NCBI RefSeq assembly: GCF_958298935.1
Contig: NC_084927.1
Coordinates: forward strand, 14,164,001-14,228,000
Length of the DNA: 64,000 bases
Origin: Phragmites australis
Lineage: Eukaryota > Streptophyta > Magnoliopsida > Poales > Poaceae
Direction: 5' to 3'
Shown here: in pieces, positions 46,694 to 58,342 of the stretch
How the letters are laid out: the number at the start of each line of letters is the position of its first letter
Numbering within the stretch: position 1 is the stretch's first letter
Made by a program: the position numbers and the translations under genes
The notes under the pieces: model-generated
The model's database searches: none
The model's input: the letters and a program-made list of their open reading frames with translations, nothing else
What the model was told of the DNA's origin: nothing

Positions 46694-49600
46694 ATGGAGG
46701 AGGACATGATGGGAGTCGGCTTCGATTTCTACTGGCACTCGTCGCCTCAGTTCCACCTCGAGCCCCTCGACCTCGACGTCGTCGACAGGTGATTCACTAA
46801 CTGACTCGTCTTTTTCTTCTTGTTGGGAAAGAGTGGGCTGAATGGTTTGTTGATGCAACAGTATGTACGTTCCGCCGAACGAGGCGGCAGAGTCACTGTC
46901 CGGTGTCTGCTCGTCGTACCACGAGGACTCGAGCTCGCCGGACGGCGCGAACACCTGCTCCACGGCGGCAGTGGCGATGTCACCGCCTCCGCCGACCGCG
47001 GCGGGGAGCAAGAGCGTGGCGATGGAGAGGGACCGCCGCAGGATGCTCAACGAGAAGCTCTACGCGCTCCGGAGCGTCGTACCAAACATCACCAAGGTCA
47101 GAGCAGAGCACCAAAGTTTATTAATTTGTTCCACACATGGGCAAATGGCTTGACAAATTGATTAATCTGATCGTTGCGGTGCAGATGGACAAGGCGTCGA
47201 TCATCAGGGACGCCATCGCGTACATCGAGCAGCTGAAGGAGGAGGAGCGCCGGATACTCGCCGACATATCCGCCCTCGAGTCCACCGCCGTGATGCCGGG
47301 AAAGGAAACGAAGAGGGTTCCATCATTCTCATCCACCAAAGACGACGCCCCCCGCTGCGCAGCCTCACCGCCGGTCCGAATCCTTGAGGTACGTAATTGA
47401 CCCAACGACACTTTTAGCAGTTATAAAGCTTCATCAATGACGTGTTAGAGCCGTACGTCTGTGCTGAGTATCATTGCCACCTGATGATTCGATTCAATGC
47501 GCGCGCAAGCATGCAGGTGGAGTTGTCGGAGGCGAGGGAGAAGGTGGCGGTGGTAAGCGTGCGGTGCAGCCGGGGCAGGGACGCCGTAGCCAAAGTGTGG
47601 CGGGCGCTGGAGCCGCTCCGCCTCGACGTCGTCACAGCGAGCATCGCCGCCGCCGGCGACATCGTCGTCCACACCATGTTCGTACAGGTAACGTCCGTCG
47701 TCCAACAACTGCAGCAACAATTATTACGACGTCCATGCCACGTTGAAATCGTGGTTGCCCGCCCGCTCGCGACCCTTTTCGCTTATGATTGTCCTCGATG
47801 TCTCCGTGACTCTGGGTCCTCGGGTCCCGTGCCGTCACGGGGATGGCAGATACACATGGCGCGCCCTTGGATGAAATTTCAGAAACCTTTTGCACCACAA
47901 GAGAGGAATGAAGAAACGCTAGGGCGGCGCAACAATTTCGTCCGTATATAATTCCTAGTCATTTTCTTATTGCGAAGAGGTTTTTGTTAATTTGGTACAA
48001 GAATTGTACTAAGACCCTCCCAAAAATGGACCATCGTTTAATTGAGCCACGATGCTACGAATTACCAGATATTTTCGCTAGCGCTATTGTGCACGGTCAC
48101 CGTCCACACATACATTTTTCGCCACGTACGTGATTCTGGACTTGAACGTGGCTCAACTGTCCTTGCCCTCTCCCTCATGTAGTGAACTTGCATTGCATCT
48201 CAAACCATAAAAAGTGAACCAGTGTGGACAAAGGACTTCACACGTATGATGCGTGCATGTCCGGTCCAGAACTGACCGCTCTGTCGCCTCTTGTGCGTTA
48301 CGAGCTGTCTCGGGGGCATCGTAAGTCATTTTCCGGGACGCTCTATGGTGCGAAAGCAGGCATCATTACAAGTAAGCGCTCCTCCAACCAACAATTATAG
48401 CTGCTTGCTACCAATAATACCTACAAGGTACTTCCGCGTCAACTATAGAGTGTAAAAGGTCACTTTTCTGGCAGTCTATCTTTAAAATATTCATGCAAGC
48501 ATTTCTAAATCCCACATGTCAAGATTAAATAATCAATTCCCTCTCTTCTCTCGCAAGTTGTTTTTAACAGTATGACTCCATCTGTAAAATCTTCATTGGA
48601 GGTCTTGGGGCACAACCCCCGGACTCTCGCAAGTTTCTCTCTCTCCTCCCTCATCAATCTCTCCACCGGATGGCCACCCATGCCTCCGCGCGGATGGCCA
48701 ACAACACCCTCCTGACACCATCGTCGATTGGATCCACCACCGGGCACCGGACTCTTCCACTACGTACCATACCAACTGTCACCAGTTGCTTCCTCTTGCG
48801 CCAGGTGTGACCCTCTCTCCTCATCCTCCACCCACCGTCGGTTGCCTCATCCAAATCCGCTATGCCGCAGCTGCCTTCTACTCTGCCACCATCAGCACCA
48901 TGTCCATGCTTCCAACTCCATGGACTGCCACCCATGGGATCTATCTGCTCCCCATGCATCTCCGCCTTCACATACCACTACGGTGCCACTCCCGTAGAAT
49001 TCGAGCCGATGGACCCACCGGTGGTCCTCTCTGTCCACTCCCATTGGTCGGCATCCACCATGCCCATTCCCCTCGGCTTCTCTCTGTGATAATGCAAGAG
49101 GAAAGATAAAGGACTACTACAAAATGCTTCATTCCAAATGGCTGCAAATGCACATCCTAGACGGTTTTCCTTCTGTCTGCCCTAAAGTATCTGTGATGAC
49201 TCCTCTAATCATAGATGACTATGGAACTGCCTAAAATGCATGTTATCATATATGGTTATATGGTAAAAATCATCAGTTATAAGTGGAGTTATCACATATG
49301 GTTCTTAAACAAAAACTCACTTTCTTGCGCTGAAAGACCTAAAAGCAATTTGCACCCAAACCACCCCTATACTATCTACACAGCCATGTGTTGCAGGTTA
49401 GAACTTGTGTGATTTCAAAAGAGTGTGCGGTTGCAAGGACTCGAACACATGGCCTTTTAACTCTGAGCAAACCCTCCTAACCTTGATTGTTGATTGCAAT
49501 GGGATATGTATTTCTTTTAACCCTTATGGTCTGAATCTGTAGGAAATTATTTGAGCACCTAAATAGCTTTAAATGGAAAAGTTATTAACTACAAAGTTAT

Positions 49601-52600
49601 AGATCTGGTCAAGATCTAAAATTTTGGTAGAAAATTGTTTTTCATCCGACTTTGTATGAATATATTGTGAATTTCCAAATATCTCACTTCAAATATATAA
49701 ACCGACACTTGTTTTCGAAGGCTTCATCATGAACCAACTTACCCATTGTATATACTATCATTTCACAACGTAATTGATACCATTCAGATGATCCTTTATC
49801 TAACATATATTTTTGTATCATTTTATATTTCATCTAACATATACTTTGAATTTTATGTCAAGAATAGCTTTGATGATTGCATCTCATATATACAACATAT
49901 TAATCATTTTTTTAATATATACTCCCACGAGTGAACCACGATGAAAGGAGTCGAACTCGATAAGTTACGGATGCTAAATTAGTTATAAACCAGATTTATG
50001 CACTTGAATAACATTAAATAAAAAAGTTGTCAGCTACATAATTGTTGATCTTATCGAGAGCAATAATTTTCATGTACATATTATCTCCATCCACCAACTT
50101 CGTATGAAAAAATTATGGATTTTAGAAAATATCATTATAAATTTGAAAACAAATGCCATACAAGTTTTTTCACAGAACCGTCTAAGATGGCTAGTATCAT
50201 ATACGATTTTTGTTTAAAATCCATATGTGATATCTTTTTCAAAATCATCTATAATAAGTGGAGGTATCACTAATGGTTTCTTCTAAGAACCGTCTGTGGT
50301 ATGAAGGACATCACAGGCGGTACTTTTTAAAAACCATATGCGATAAGGTCATCAAACAAAATCGTCTGTGATATTTGCCATCACAGACAAATTTTGTTTA
50401 GAACCCTTAACATGGACGGTGTTTTAAACTATAGCTAGTTGAGGTGGTGCTATTGAAGGTGGTCTTAGAGGGTCTGTAACAATATAATTAACTACTAGAT
50501 ATAAAAAGTTGTGTATGTCATATATAAAAAACATAATAGATAATCCATTCAATAGACTAGCTATATTTTTTTCAAATTTAATATAAATCCATATGTATTA
50601 GGTATTAAAAGTTTGTATGCATTTTTGAATGCACTGTAGACTGACTAAACAATACTCAACCTAGAAAAAAATCTGATGTGGACACCTCTGTCTGCTGGCA
50701 TGGATTGTCAGAGATGTTCTCCAAACGCATCTTCTTAAAGTATACGATAGACTCTACTTTTTTATTTTTCTTAGGTTAGACGTGTCGAATTAATTTCTAG
50801 CTCCTTGTCCTCACTGTGCGCGCAACGTTACCACCCGGAAATTTAATGTGGCGATGCTGAATAAAATTCCTCGTGCGGAGTCGGCCGAAAATAATTTGAC
50901 AGGTGAAGGCACTTAGAATAAAGGGGATGCTAGTTTTCAACTACCTGCAAATGGCACCTCTTTTAGTCATGTGTTTAAGCCGGGGCTTTTCATGCACAGT
51001 ACTATTAGGGGCAGCGGCTTTGGTATGCTCATTGGAAATAATCTACTATTAGATATATAAGTATATTGGTTAGTGCATCCGTCGTAAAGGGATGTGCAGG
51101 CCTAACTTAGAAGCCGAAAATTCTGATCACAATTAACACAGCTTCAGATCAAAGATTTTTAACTAACATCAACATTTTCATTAAAAGGTGGAATATGTGT
51201 TGTCAAGAGCTCTATAGTAAAGGTAACGGTAAAGGTGTTTCTCTACGACACATGTGACTTATATAGCAAGTAATATGTTGAACAAAGTTTTGTTGTAGTG
51301 CCACCATAATTTCTTCAATCTCTCTATAGCACAATGTGCATTGTCTTCCTCCCGCAGTCATTTTTCTTCGTTCTGTGCTTGCCCCTACCTCTGTCACAGA
51401 ATCAGCGCCAGCTACCTCCCTAACCTAGCGTTGCCATCTCTCCTACCCCAACCCTCGGAAGAAAATTATATGAGACTGTCTACAGAAAGACCTCCGTAAG
51501 ACTCTGATCAACGTTATTCGTTCTAGATCCAATGGTCTGGTTGAACACATCTGAGAGAAGTAGAGGACACGTGTCACACGGAGATAAGGATCTTTTTGAA
51601 AACCGGTCTCATATAATTTCGTTCCCCAACACTCCCCTCTGATGTTACTCCGCATCTCGTGGCCTGAGGTGACCCTACCACCTCACTGCCCTTCCTCCAT
51701 GTTCGCTCCATCGTCAGTCCACCTACCTCCCAAAGAGCTCACTCTAAACTCAGCAACATCTTGAACATGATCCCTAACCCAACCACTCCTAATTGCTCAC
51801 CGGCGCAGACTGAGAACTCAGAAAATTTTAGTTGCCTGAAATTTAGGAGGTGCATAGAATAAAATGCTTCCGTTTCGCTTGGTTATGCCTATGACTTTCT
51901 CTGTTAGGTGTGAATTAATAACATGTGCCTAAAATTCAAATGAAGTTTAAACTAAGGCGACACATCGTACTACGTAGACAATATATGGCACTTTCAGTTC
52001 ATTCCTCTCATTTAAGAATGACGCGGAGTTTTTTTGGAAAAAAATTGCTTAAAAAAATGGTGGTATAACCCTTTTCCGAAAGAAAAATGGTGAGCTCTCC
52101 TAAAAGAGAAAAGAAGAAGAGGAATCCTCACAACTAAGCAAGAGAAGTCGGACTGATAAATAATTACATGATACCTTTTCCAGTAAGAGAATAAGGGAAA
52201 TTATTTGAAATTTGAAAGGTCAAACTCTTAAAAAAATTGAGCGTTCATGTCTTTATAAGTGAATTAGATTTGATAGTGGATACATTATGGTGTGGACGAA
52301 TATAATTGGTTAATATATTACAGTTTTAATATCAATAATATATTGAAAATAAAAGTTAGTGATCAAAGTAAAAAAAACTACACTCTCTCCCACTAAAAGG
52401 AGTACGTGGGACCAGCGATTTGACTTTCATCGAGAATGATGTTCCTATTAAATAGGTCTTACACTAGCACACAATCATTGAAAATATACAGTATGTCATA
52501 TACAGTTTTTAAGTATGTTTAGACTATTTTTAAAATAGGTATCTTAGTAATAAGAGTCGTACCCCTAGATATGAATGAATTCACAGATATTTTTTATAAA

Positions 52601-54436
52601 TTCGTCTGTTTCTATCATACAGACATAGATAACTTTTAAAAAATCCAGATGTGATATTATCATAGACGGTTTCTTATAAAATCTGTCTATATCTATATGA
52701 TAGACACATATAGATTTTATAAACACCCATATATATTTAAAGACCTGCGAATATTTTCAAATTTAACCGCTTGTTTCCCCTAACTCTTTTAATTTCCGCA
52801 CATACAATCCGCTAGTCTCTCCATGCTTTTGGCTTCCCCACACACAACCCGCTCATCTCCCTTCAATATAAAATGATGAGGAGTGTTCTTTTTCCTCACT
52901 CATCACGTCATGTGTTCCACTGCACTGAGAAAACATCATCCTCTCTCGCCATCAACGTCAAAGAAGCGAGATCTCAGCTGGGGCCAAATCCCTTTTACTA
53001 TACTGAAGTGAGTATTATATGGTTTTATATATGCTTTTCATTGCTTTTGTCTGTGTAAGTGATAGCACAACCTTCTTTCCATCGTAGATCTGCAATGGCG
53101 TAGTTCACGGCAATTAGGAAGTGGTAGGAAAGGGTTGTCCTTATGACGGCTTCGACAGCGTGGATGCTTCGCATCAACATCGGCTAGGTGGACTTCGTCC
53201 TCTTTGTTATTGCGAAGGCCCCCTTCATCGACCCTATGTATGATATCAATCGCCTTCTTCATTTTGTTCTTCTGGATAAAAAATTTCTCTATTGTTATTC
53301 ATAACATTGGAGACATTTTCGTCAACTACAAGACGGACTTGAACACCCATTTCTTGCTGAACCGTGGCTGGCGATTTGGCAGTAACGCAGTTCTAGCTCA
53401 TACATGAGATAGCAAGGTGCCGCCAAATCCAGATGCCTGCGAGCTGTTCATTGAAGATGATGCTTAGGTTGACATCGTGCTGAAATGCAGGAGGCTAAGA
53501 TGATATCTATCATCTCGTCTTTTTGAAAGACGATATTAATCAACCCAAGTTTCCCAATCACGTTTTGTCTTTTTAGGAGTTGGCATCACCAAGATGTCAA
53601 TCATTTCATCTAACGATCGACCAATGATGTATAGCTAGGTATTGTGTTTAGCTAGCTAGGTTTATGTGTTCTAAATAATGTGTGATGTATATATGTTTAA
53701 TGTCCTTAACATTTGTCATATGTAAATGTTTGTGCTTTGCGTTCTGAACAATATTTGGTTGATGTTATGAACAACAAGTGATTTATATTCTGAACAATAT
53801 GTTATTTAATTTGTGAATTATAATGTTTGTACCTGTGTGACCCTTGGCCCTATAAACACATTTGCTTCTTGGCTATGCTTATAGAGGAAAGGGTCACATG
53901 TATGGTTTTTAAAAAAGCTCATCTGTGACAATTAGCATAGATGAGTTCAAATAAAACCCATCTATGACTATAACTGCACATAGATAGATTTCAAAAAAAC
54001 CCATCTGTCATTTTTATTATACACCAGACGATTTTACAAAAAATGAATTTGTTTGTAACTCTATGGTAGATAATTCTAAAACTATTTATAACAAGATCGA
54101 TATCATAGATACTTTTATAGAGACAGAATCTATAACCGTTTATGATAAAGTTTAACATATATCTGTAATAATTTATTTTGAGTAGTGTTAATCCAAGCTT
54201 CCTAGCTATAGACGAAAACAACTGCAATTTTATGACTGAAATGGAAGTCGAACTCAGTGCACATATTTTGAACCTGTACTTATATATGCCAATATAAGCT
54301 GCTTTGTCGTGTTTTTTTCTCAGATACAATTTGTTGTCATCTACAGACAGAAGGAATGGGCTGTGCTGCTCAACTGAAGAAGACAATACAAGCTGCTCTC
54401 TCCGGGTCTCCCAGCTCGATCTCACCGGAAGCTTAA
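46694..54436 (+). CDS. bHLH transcription factor, bHLH35-like (five exons)
   Basis: Exons: 46,694-46,788, 46,862-47,096, 47,185-47,388, 47,517-47,687 and 54,347-54,436. All introns are GT-AG, all joins are in frame, and the product is 264 residues. Residues 82-135 form the bHLH domain: basic part [16 protein letters not shown], helix 1 [12 protein letters not shown], helix 2 [20 protein letters not shown]. Glu87, Arg90 and Arg91 are kept but the His/Lys normally four residues before Glu is Ser83, so E-box rather than G-box binding is expected. Exons 4-5 encode an ACT-like C-terminal domain ([19 protein letters not shown] to TMFVQ, then [12 protein letters not shown]). The domain order and the N-I-T-K-M-D-K-A-S-I-I sequence are those of plant bHLH35-type nuclear regulators. 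Exon 5 was found by frame and similarity of its peptide to the expected end; if intron 4 were retained the frame would run to 47,951 instead. The 6.66-kb intron 4 is filled with transposon DNA. Confidence 0.85.
47688..49114. other. First part of bHLH intron 4
   Basis: Intronic sequence. A GC-rich stretch at 48,600-49,080 has open frames on both strands, which I read as compositional and not as a gene. Confidence 0.5.
49115..50450. mobile_element. Degenerate CACTA-like element in intron 4
   Basis: Begins near TACTACAAAATG, one base from the common CACTACAAAA terminus. It carries subterminal motifs typical of grass CACTA elements near both ends: TCACAGACGGTTT-like boxes and their complements (for example AACCGTCTGTGGTATG, CATCACAGGCGG and CGTCTGTGATATTTGCC near 50,290-50,400). 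The right terminus and the 3-bp duplication are not resolved. No transposase is present. Confidence 0.6.
50451..52461. other. Middle of bHLH intron 4
   Basis: AT-rich, no domain recognised. Short frames at 51,212-51,655 on the minus strand carry no known motif. Confidence 0.45.
52462..54187. mobile_element. Non-autonomous CACTA element, copy 1
   Basis: 1,726 bp bounded by CACTA at 52,462 and TAGTG at 54,187, with the 3-bp duplication TTA on both sides (52,459-52,461 and 54,188-54,190). Subterminal boxes (CATAGACGGTTTCTTATAAA, TCTGTCTAT, CCATCTGTCAT, CCATCTATGAC) are concentrated near both ends. The interior (52,800-53,530) matches 55,480-56,240 and contains a coding-like stretch [19 protein letters not shown] in the plus strand, broken by frameshifts. 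There is no transposase. It ends only 160 bp before the last bHLH exon. Confidence 0.8.
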
Positions 54437-55133
54437 TCAAATCCGTGAGTTATTTAGGAAGATTGATGCAAGCTTTTGAATCTCATCAACTACCTTTGTG
54501 TCGCCATTTTCATTCATTATGAGAAATGATTGTATCTGTTGATCTAAAGATCTATCTTTTTCAGTATTAGGATAAGGATCATAGTTACAAAACTCGATTA
54601 GGGGAAAAACGTCCACCTAACATGAATCTGTAGAAGGTGAGAATCAAAATCTGATTGGCCGGGTGATACTAAAGGAAGATTCTCACAAGGATCGTAGTTA
54701 TATAGTCATAAGGTAATCATGTACCCAGATGTAGGCAATGTGGACGTTGGGGTGAGCTATAATAAATGCCGTTGGAGGTAACCTAAGCTAAGATCGCTCG
54801 AATTTCTGCATTATGTTTCTGGTTAAGAGGTATCTTTGGGTTTGCATTTGTCAATTAAGATATACGTGATGGCAAGAATTAACATAAACTGAAAAGAATG
54901 TCACGCTCCAGAGCTACTGAAATCAGTCCCTAGCCCAAAACCCAAGGTTAGCCCACCTCTCTCTCTGTGAGGCAACAATAACCGGCAAGAGGATGACTCG
55001 ACCTCAGGTTTTTTCTACGGAAACCCAGTGAGACGACACTTGCGGCGTGGATCGAGTCTAGTAATTACTGGCCTCCATCCTTCGCCCCACCCCCCTTCTA
55101 AAGCCATGTTCTAGAGCAGTTTCCATTGCATAT
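54437..55133. other. Region downstream of the bHLH gene
   Basis: Presumed 3' UTR and intergenic sequence. No clear polyadenylation signal or gene was identified. Confidence 0.4.
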
Positions 55134-56245
55134 CACTATCACATAATCATTGATAGTAGACGGTATGTTAAAAAAGTTTTTTAGAATCTGTCACTTACAA
55201 AATATCCTTAGATGGTTGATAAAATAGACACATCTGTAACAAAACAGATATCACGGTGTGACTGGACTTATAGACGGTTTTCATAAATCTATATATTTGT
55301 ACTGTACAAACATAGGCAACGTTTAAAAAACATCATCTATGATATTATCATAGATGGTTTCTTATTAGATCCGTCTGTGTTTGTATGCTAGACAAACGGA
55401 TTTTATGAAAACCGTCTATATTTAAAGACCCACGAATTGTTTCAAATTTGATCGCTCATCTTCCCTTCCTCTTTTAGCTTCGCACACACACAACCCGCTC
55501 ATCTCTAGGCTCTTTTGGCTTCCCACATACACAACCTCTCATCTCCCCTGAATATAAAGTGACGAGTAGTATTCTTCTTCCTCACTCACCATATCCAAGT
55601 GTTTCACTGCACTGAAAAACGTCCTTACTCACCATCAGCATCGGAGAAAGAGATCTCGGTGGGGGTCGAATCCCTTTCAATGCATTGAAGTAAGTATCAT
55701 ATGATTCCAATCGTAGTTTAGCTAGGGTTTGTTACGTTTTCATTGCTTCGATCTGTGTAACTGATAGCAGAGCCTAGTTTCCATCATATATCTGCAATGA
55801 CACAGTTCACAACAATGAGGAGGTGGAAGGATGGCGTTGTCCCTATGGCGGCTTCGATGGCATGGATGCTTAGCATTGACTTTGGCTAGGTGGACTTCGT
55901 CTTCTTCGTTGTTGTGAAGGCACCCTCCATCGACCCTGTGTATTCTGTGAACCCCGTTCTCCATTATGTTCTTATAGATGGAATCTACATTGCTATTCAT
56001 CACAATGGAGATATTTTTGTCAACTGGAAGACAGGCTTGAACGCTCATTTCTTGTTGAACCATGGCTAGCGGCTTAGCAACAACGCAATCTGGTTCTGGC
56101 TCACGCGTGAGGTAGTTAAGGTGCAGCCAGATCTGGATGACTACAAGCTGCTCATTTAAGATGATGATTTGGTTGATATTGTGCTAAAACGCAGAAGGCT
56201 GAGATGGTGTCTATCATCTCATCTCTTTAAAAGATGGCATTGATC
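55134..56245. mobile_element. Non-autonomous CACTA element, copy 2 (right end missing)
   Basis: Starts CACTATCACATAATCATTG at 55,134, matching copy 1 through its subterminal boxes and its interior. The plus strand reads VDFVFFVVVKAPSIDPVY, then HYVLIDGIYIAIHHNGDIF, VNWKTGLNAHFLLNHG and IWFWLTREVVKVQPDLDD with stops between, a better-preserved version of the coding-like stretch in copy 1. I do not recognise this protein. The right CACTA end with its subterminal boxes is absent. Confidence 0.65.
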
Positions 56246-56812
56246 GACCCAAGTTGGATATTTAGTGATCTTAGAAAATTATATATGATTAGACATACAC
56301 ATTTTCCGTCGATGTAAGAATTGTACAATTGATTTGTTGTGCATTTCCGTAGTATTATATTTAGAATGGTATGGAAAAAATAGATTTGTTTGGAATTTAG
56401 AGTAGGAAAATTTAGATCAGAGTAGAATAGATAATTTAGGATAGAAAATACCTAGATTGGAATTTTTCAGTAGTTAGAACAACAATGTAGTTAGGTAGTT
56501 TATGTTGCTACTATATTATTAGCCATGTTTTTATTACCTGTGTTCTCATTCAATCACAAAGCGTAGCATTATGCAATTGTATCCACTTTCGAACCATATC
56601 AGGGTGCCATCCTGTCAGTCAATAAATCGTTCACTTGCAATTTTCCAAATAAAAACCCTTTGCATTACAAACCCTACTACAACTATGTGCAGCCAGAATA
56701 CAATGTTACATGGCAAGGTACAATTTATTCAATTACAAATAACACGGTACAAGGAAATATAATATAGGGCTAAGGCAACACATCGAGATACATTGCTTCT
56801 AATCATACTGAC
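56246..56812. other. Spacer, nothing recognised
   Basis: AT-rich sequence between the truncated CACTA copy and the GRF-like pseudogene. No gene recognised. Confidence 0.4.
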
Positions 56813-57468
56813 TTAGAATGAAGTGTGAAGACTCTCCTGACTCCCAGCATTCCCTTGACCATAGTGTGCTGGTGGTGGTGGAGGAGGAGGAGGAGGAAAC
56901 TTTTGGTAACACGGGCAAGGGCACCTGGGATCGAGGCATATGGTAGGATCACTGATGTGGATGATCAGCTTGTCCTCCTCTAGAGATATTGGGATAGTAT
57001 TAACCTCACGTTGCAGGTCGAAGATACGATGTTGCAGGTGATGGATGTACTCCTGGATGTTCTATTCAATGGGAGGACCCATCTCGTGTAGTGACGGCTA
57101 TCGTCGTCATCTGAATCTTGCAAAAACATAGAAATTAAAGAATAAAATGTCCTAAAATATGATACTAAAATTGTTGACATTCTGACCCTTCCGAGACAAC
57201 AACATAAGAATCAGCAGCCTTTGTTAATGCTACCATCATATATCTACACAACGCAGTTGTATCTATGGGAGCACTTCAGCCACTCCTCTTTCAGGTGGTC
57301 ATAAGCCCGTAGATCATGGGGGGTCCGAAAATCACTCTTCCACTACAAATGGAAGTTCTCGAGTGGCTCCTCATACGCACTAGGACCAAAGGAACGCGGC
57401 CATATCACCGGTGCCCTGCCCGCGCTAGTACACCCTCTAGTTCTCCCTCTCCCACCTCTAGCAGCCAT
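56813..57468 (-). pseudogene. GRF-type zinc-finger pseudogene, leftward partner
   Basis: Reading the minus strand from the ATG at 57,468: MAARGGRGRTRG, WPRSFGPSAYEEPLENFHL, a TAG stop, WKSDFRTPHDLRAYDHLKEE, then WLKCSHRYNCVV, a stop, IYDGSINKGC, stop, FLCCC. The Cys/His spacing fits a GRF-type zinc finger (C-x-H/x4-C ... C-x-F-x-C-C). After a probable intron it continues with HYTRW, a helical LQHRIFDLQREVN, and near the end DPTICLDPRCPCPCYQKF, then nine Pro, AHYGQGNAGSQES, and stop at 56,813. At least three nonsense codons and a frameshift show it is dead. A TATA box is about 40 bp upstream. Confidence 0.6.
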
Positions 57469-57756
57469 TCTTTCATTGTGCCTATGGTTGCAACTATGCG
57501 TACCCTTTTATAGATGCCTTTCAGACGTAGCCTTTTCAGACTGTGCCTATGGTTGCAACTATGCGTACCCTTTTATAGATGCCTTTCAGATGTAGCCTTT
57601 TCAGACGTAACCTTTTCAGATATAGGCTTTTTAGATGTAGGTTTTCAAGCGAATGCTCCATGGACTCAGTCCATGAACAAGCACTGATTTTATGTATAAA
57701 TAGAAGCCCAGGAAGCAACTTGTGCCAACAAACCAAAGCCTTCTCCTCTTACCAAA
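57469..57756. promoter_or_regulatory. Divergent promoter region with 64-bp duplication
   Basis: The 288-bp interval between two ATGs facing away from each other. The minus-strand TATA box CTATAAAA is at 57,506-57,513 and, because of a 64-bp tandem duplication (TGTGCCTATGG at 57,478 and 57,542), again at 57,570-57,577. The plus-strand TATA box TATAAATAG is at 57,695-57,703, 54 bp before the rightward ATG. Shorter TTTTCAGA(C/T)GTA repeats follow the duplication. Confidence 0.55.
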
Positions 57757-58342
57757 ATGGCACTTGATCCTTGTCCAAAGAAATCAATGCTGGATCTTTT
57801 ACCTACTAGGGTCGAAGTTCTGATGTGCTAGTGTGGAGACCTGTGTAGGGTTAGGAAGTCCAACAACTTCTAAGATACCTATGGCAGGAAGTTATTTATG
57901 TGCTCCAACTGCGAGTACGACCCACTAGAGGGCAGCATCTATGGTGGCTACCGCAAATAGGTACTCACATATTACAGAACTAAAACACAACTATCTAACA
58001 TTTACCCCTTACAAATTTTTCCTTCTTTACTAGTCTTCGCCACCATGGTGTGACTTCATACAGTGGATCGATAATGTTCAGAGTGAAGTAGTTGTGTTCC
58101 TTATGCACACCCAACACCGGGCAGCATGGACACGATTCCATGAAATAGAAGCCGACGATAGGAGAGATACGACCCGCAAACGCCTACACGAGGAAGAGCA
58201 TAAGAGGAGAGAGGAGCAGAACTGCCTCAAAGTGGAGGCACGTGAGGCAGATAGGGAGCGGAAGTGCGAGAGGGCATGTCGGGCTCATGAAGGTGGACCT
58301 GAGGTGGCGATGAAGGGAAAGGATCCATGCCGCACTCAATAG
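57757..58342 (+). pseudogene. GRF-type zinc-finger pseudogene, rightward partner
   Basis: Two exons, 57,757-57,960 and 58,034-58,342, with a GT-AG intron. Exon 1 begins MALDPCPKKSMLDLLPTRVE, then C, stop, CGDLCRVRKSNNF, stop, DTYGRKLFMCSNCEYD and GGYRK. Exon 2 opens SSPPWCDFIQWID and goes on into a charged, helical C terminus rich in Arg, Glu and Lys (HEIEADDRRDTTRKRLHEEE). C-x-C-G-x-x-C, the G-R-x-x-F-x-C motif and the final W-C-x-F-x-x-W-x-D are the landmarks of a GRF zinc finger split by an intron. Stops at codons 25, 39 and 68 disable it. With the leftward partner it forms a divergent pair. Confidence 0.7.

Noticed and set aside
47442..47951. Single-exon gene of 169 codons
   Set aside because: It is bHLH exon 4 with intronic read-through at both ends; splice sites at 47,516/47,517 and 47,687/47,688 give the better model.
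48600..49109. GC-rich open frames in bHLH intron 4 as a nested gene
   Set aside because: Several overlapping frames on both strands, no motif, no splice or promoter signal.
49425..49490. tRNA-like B box (GTTCGAGTCC on the minus strand) that might mark a tRNA or SINE
   Set aside because: No A box, acceptor stem or poly-A/T tail could be assembled; it lies within a degenerate CACTA-like element.
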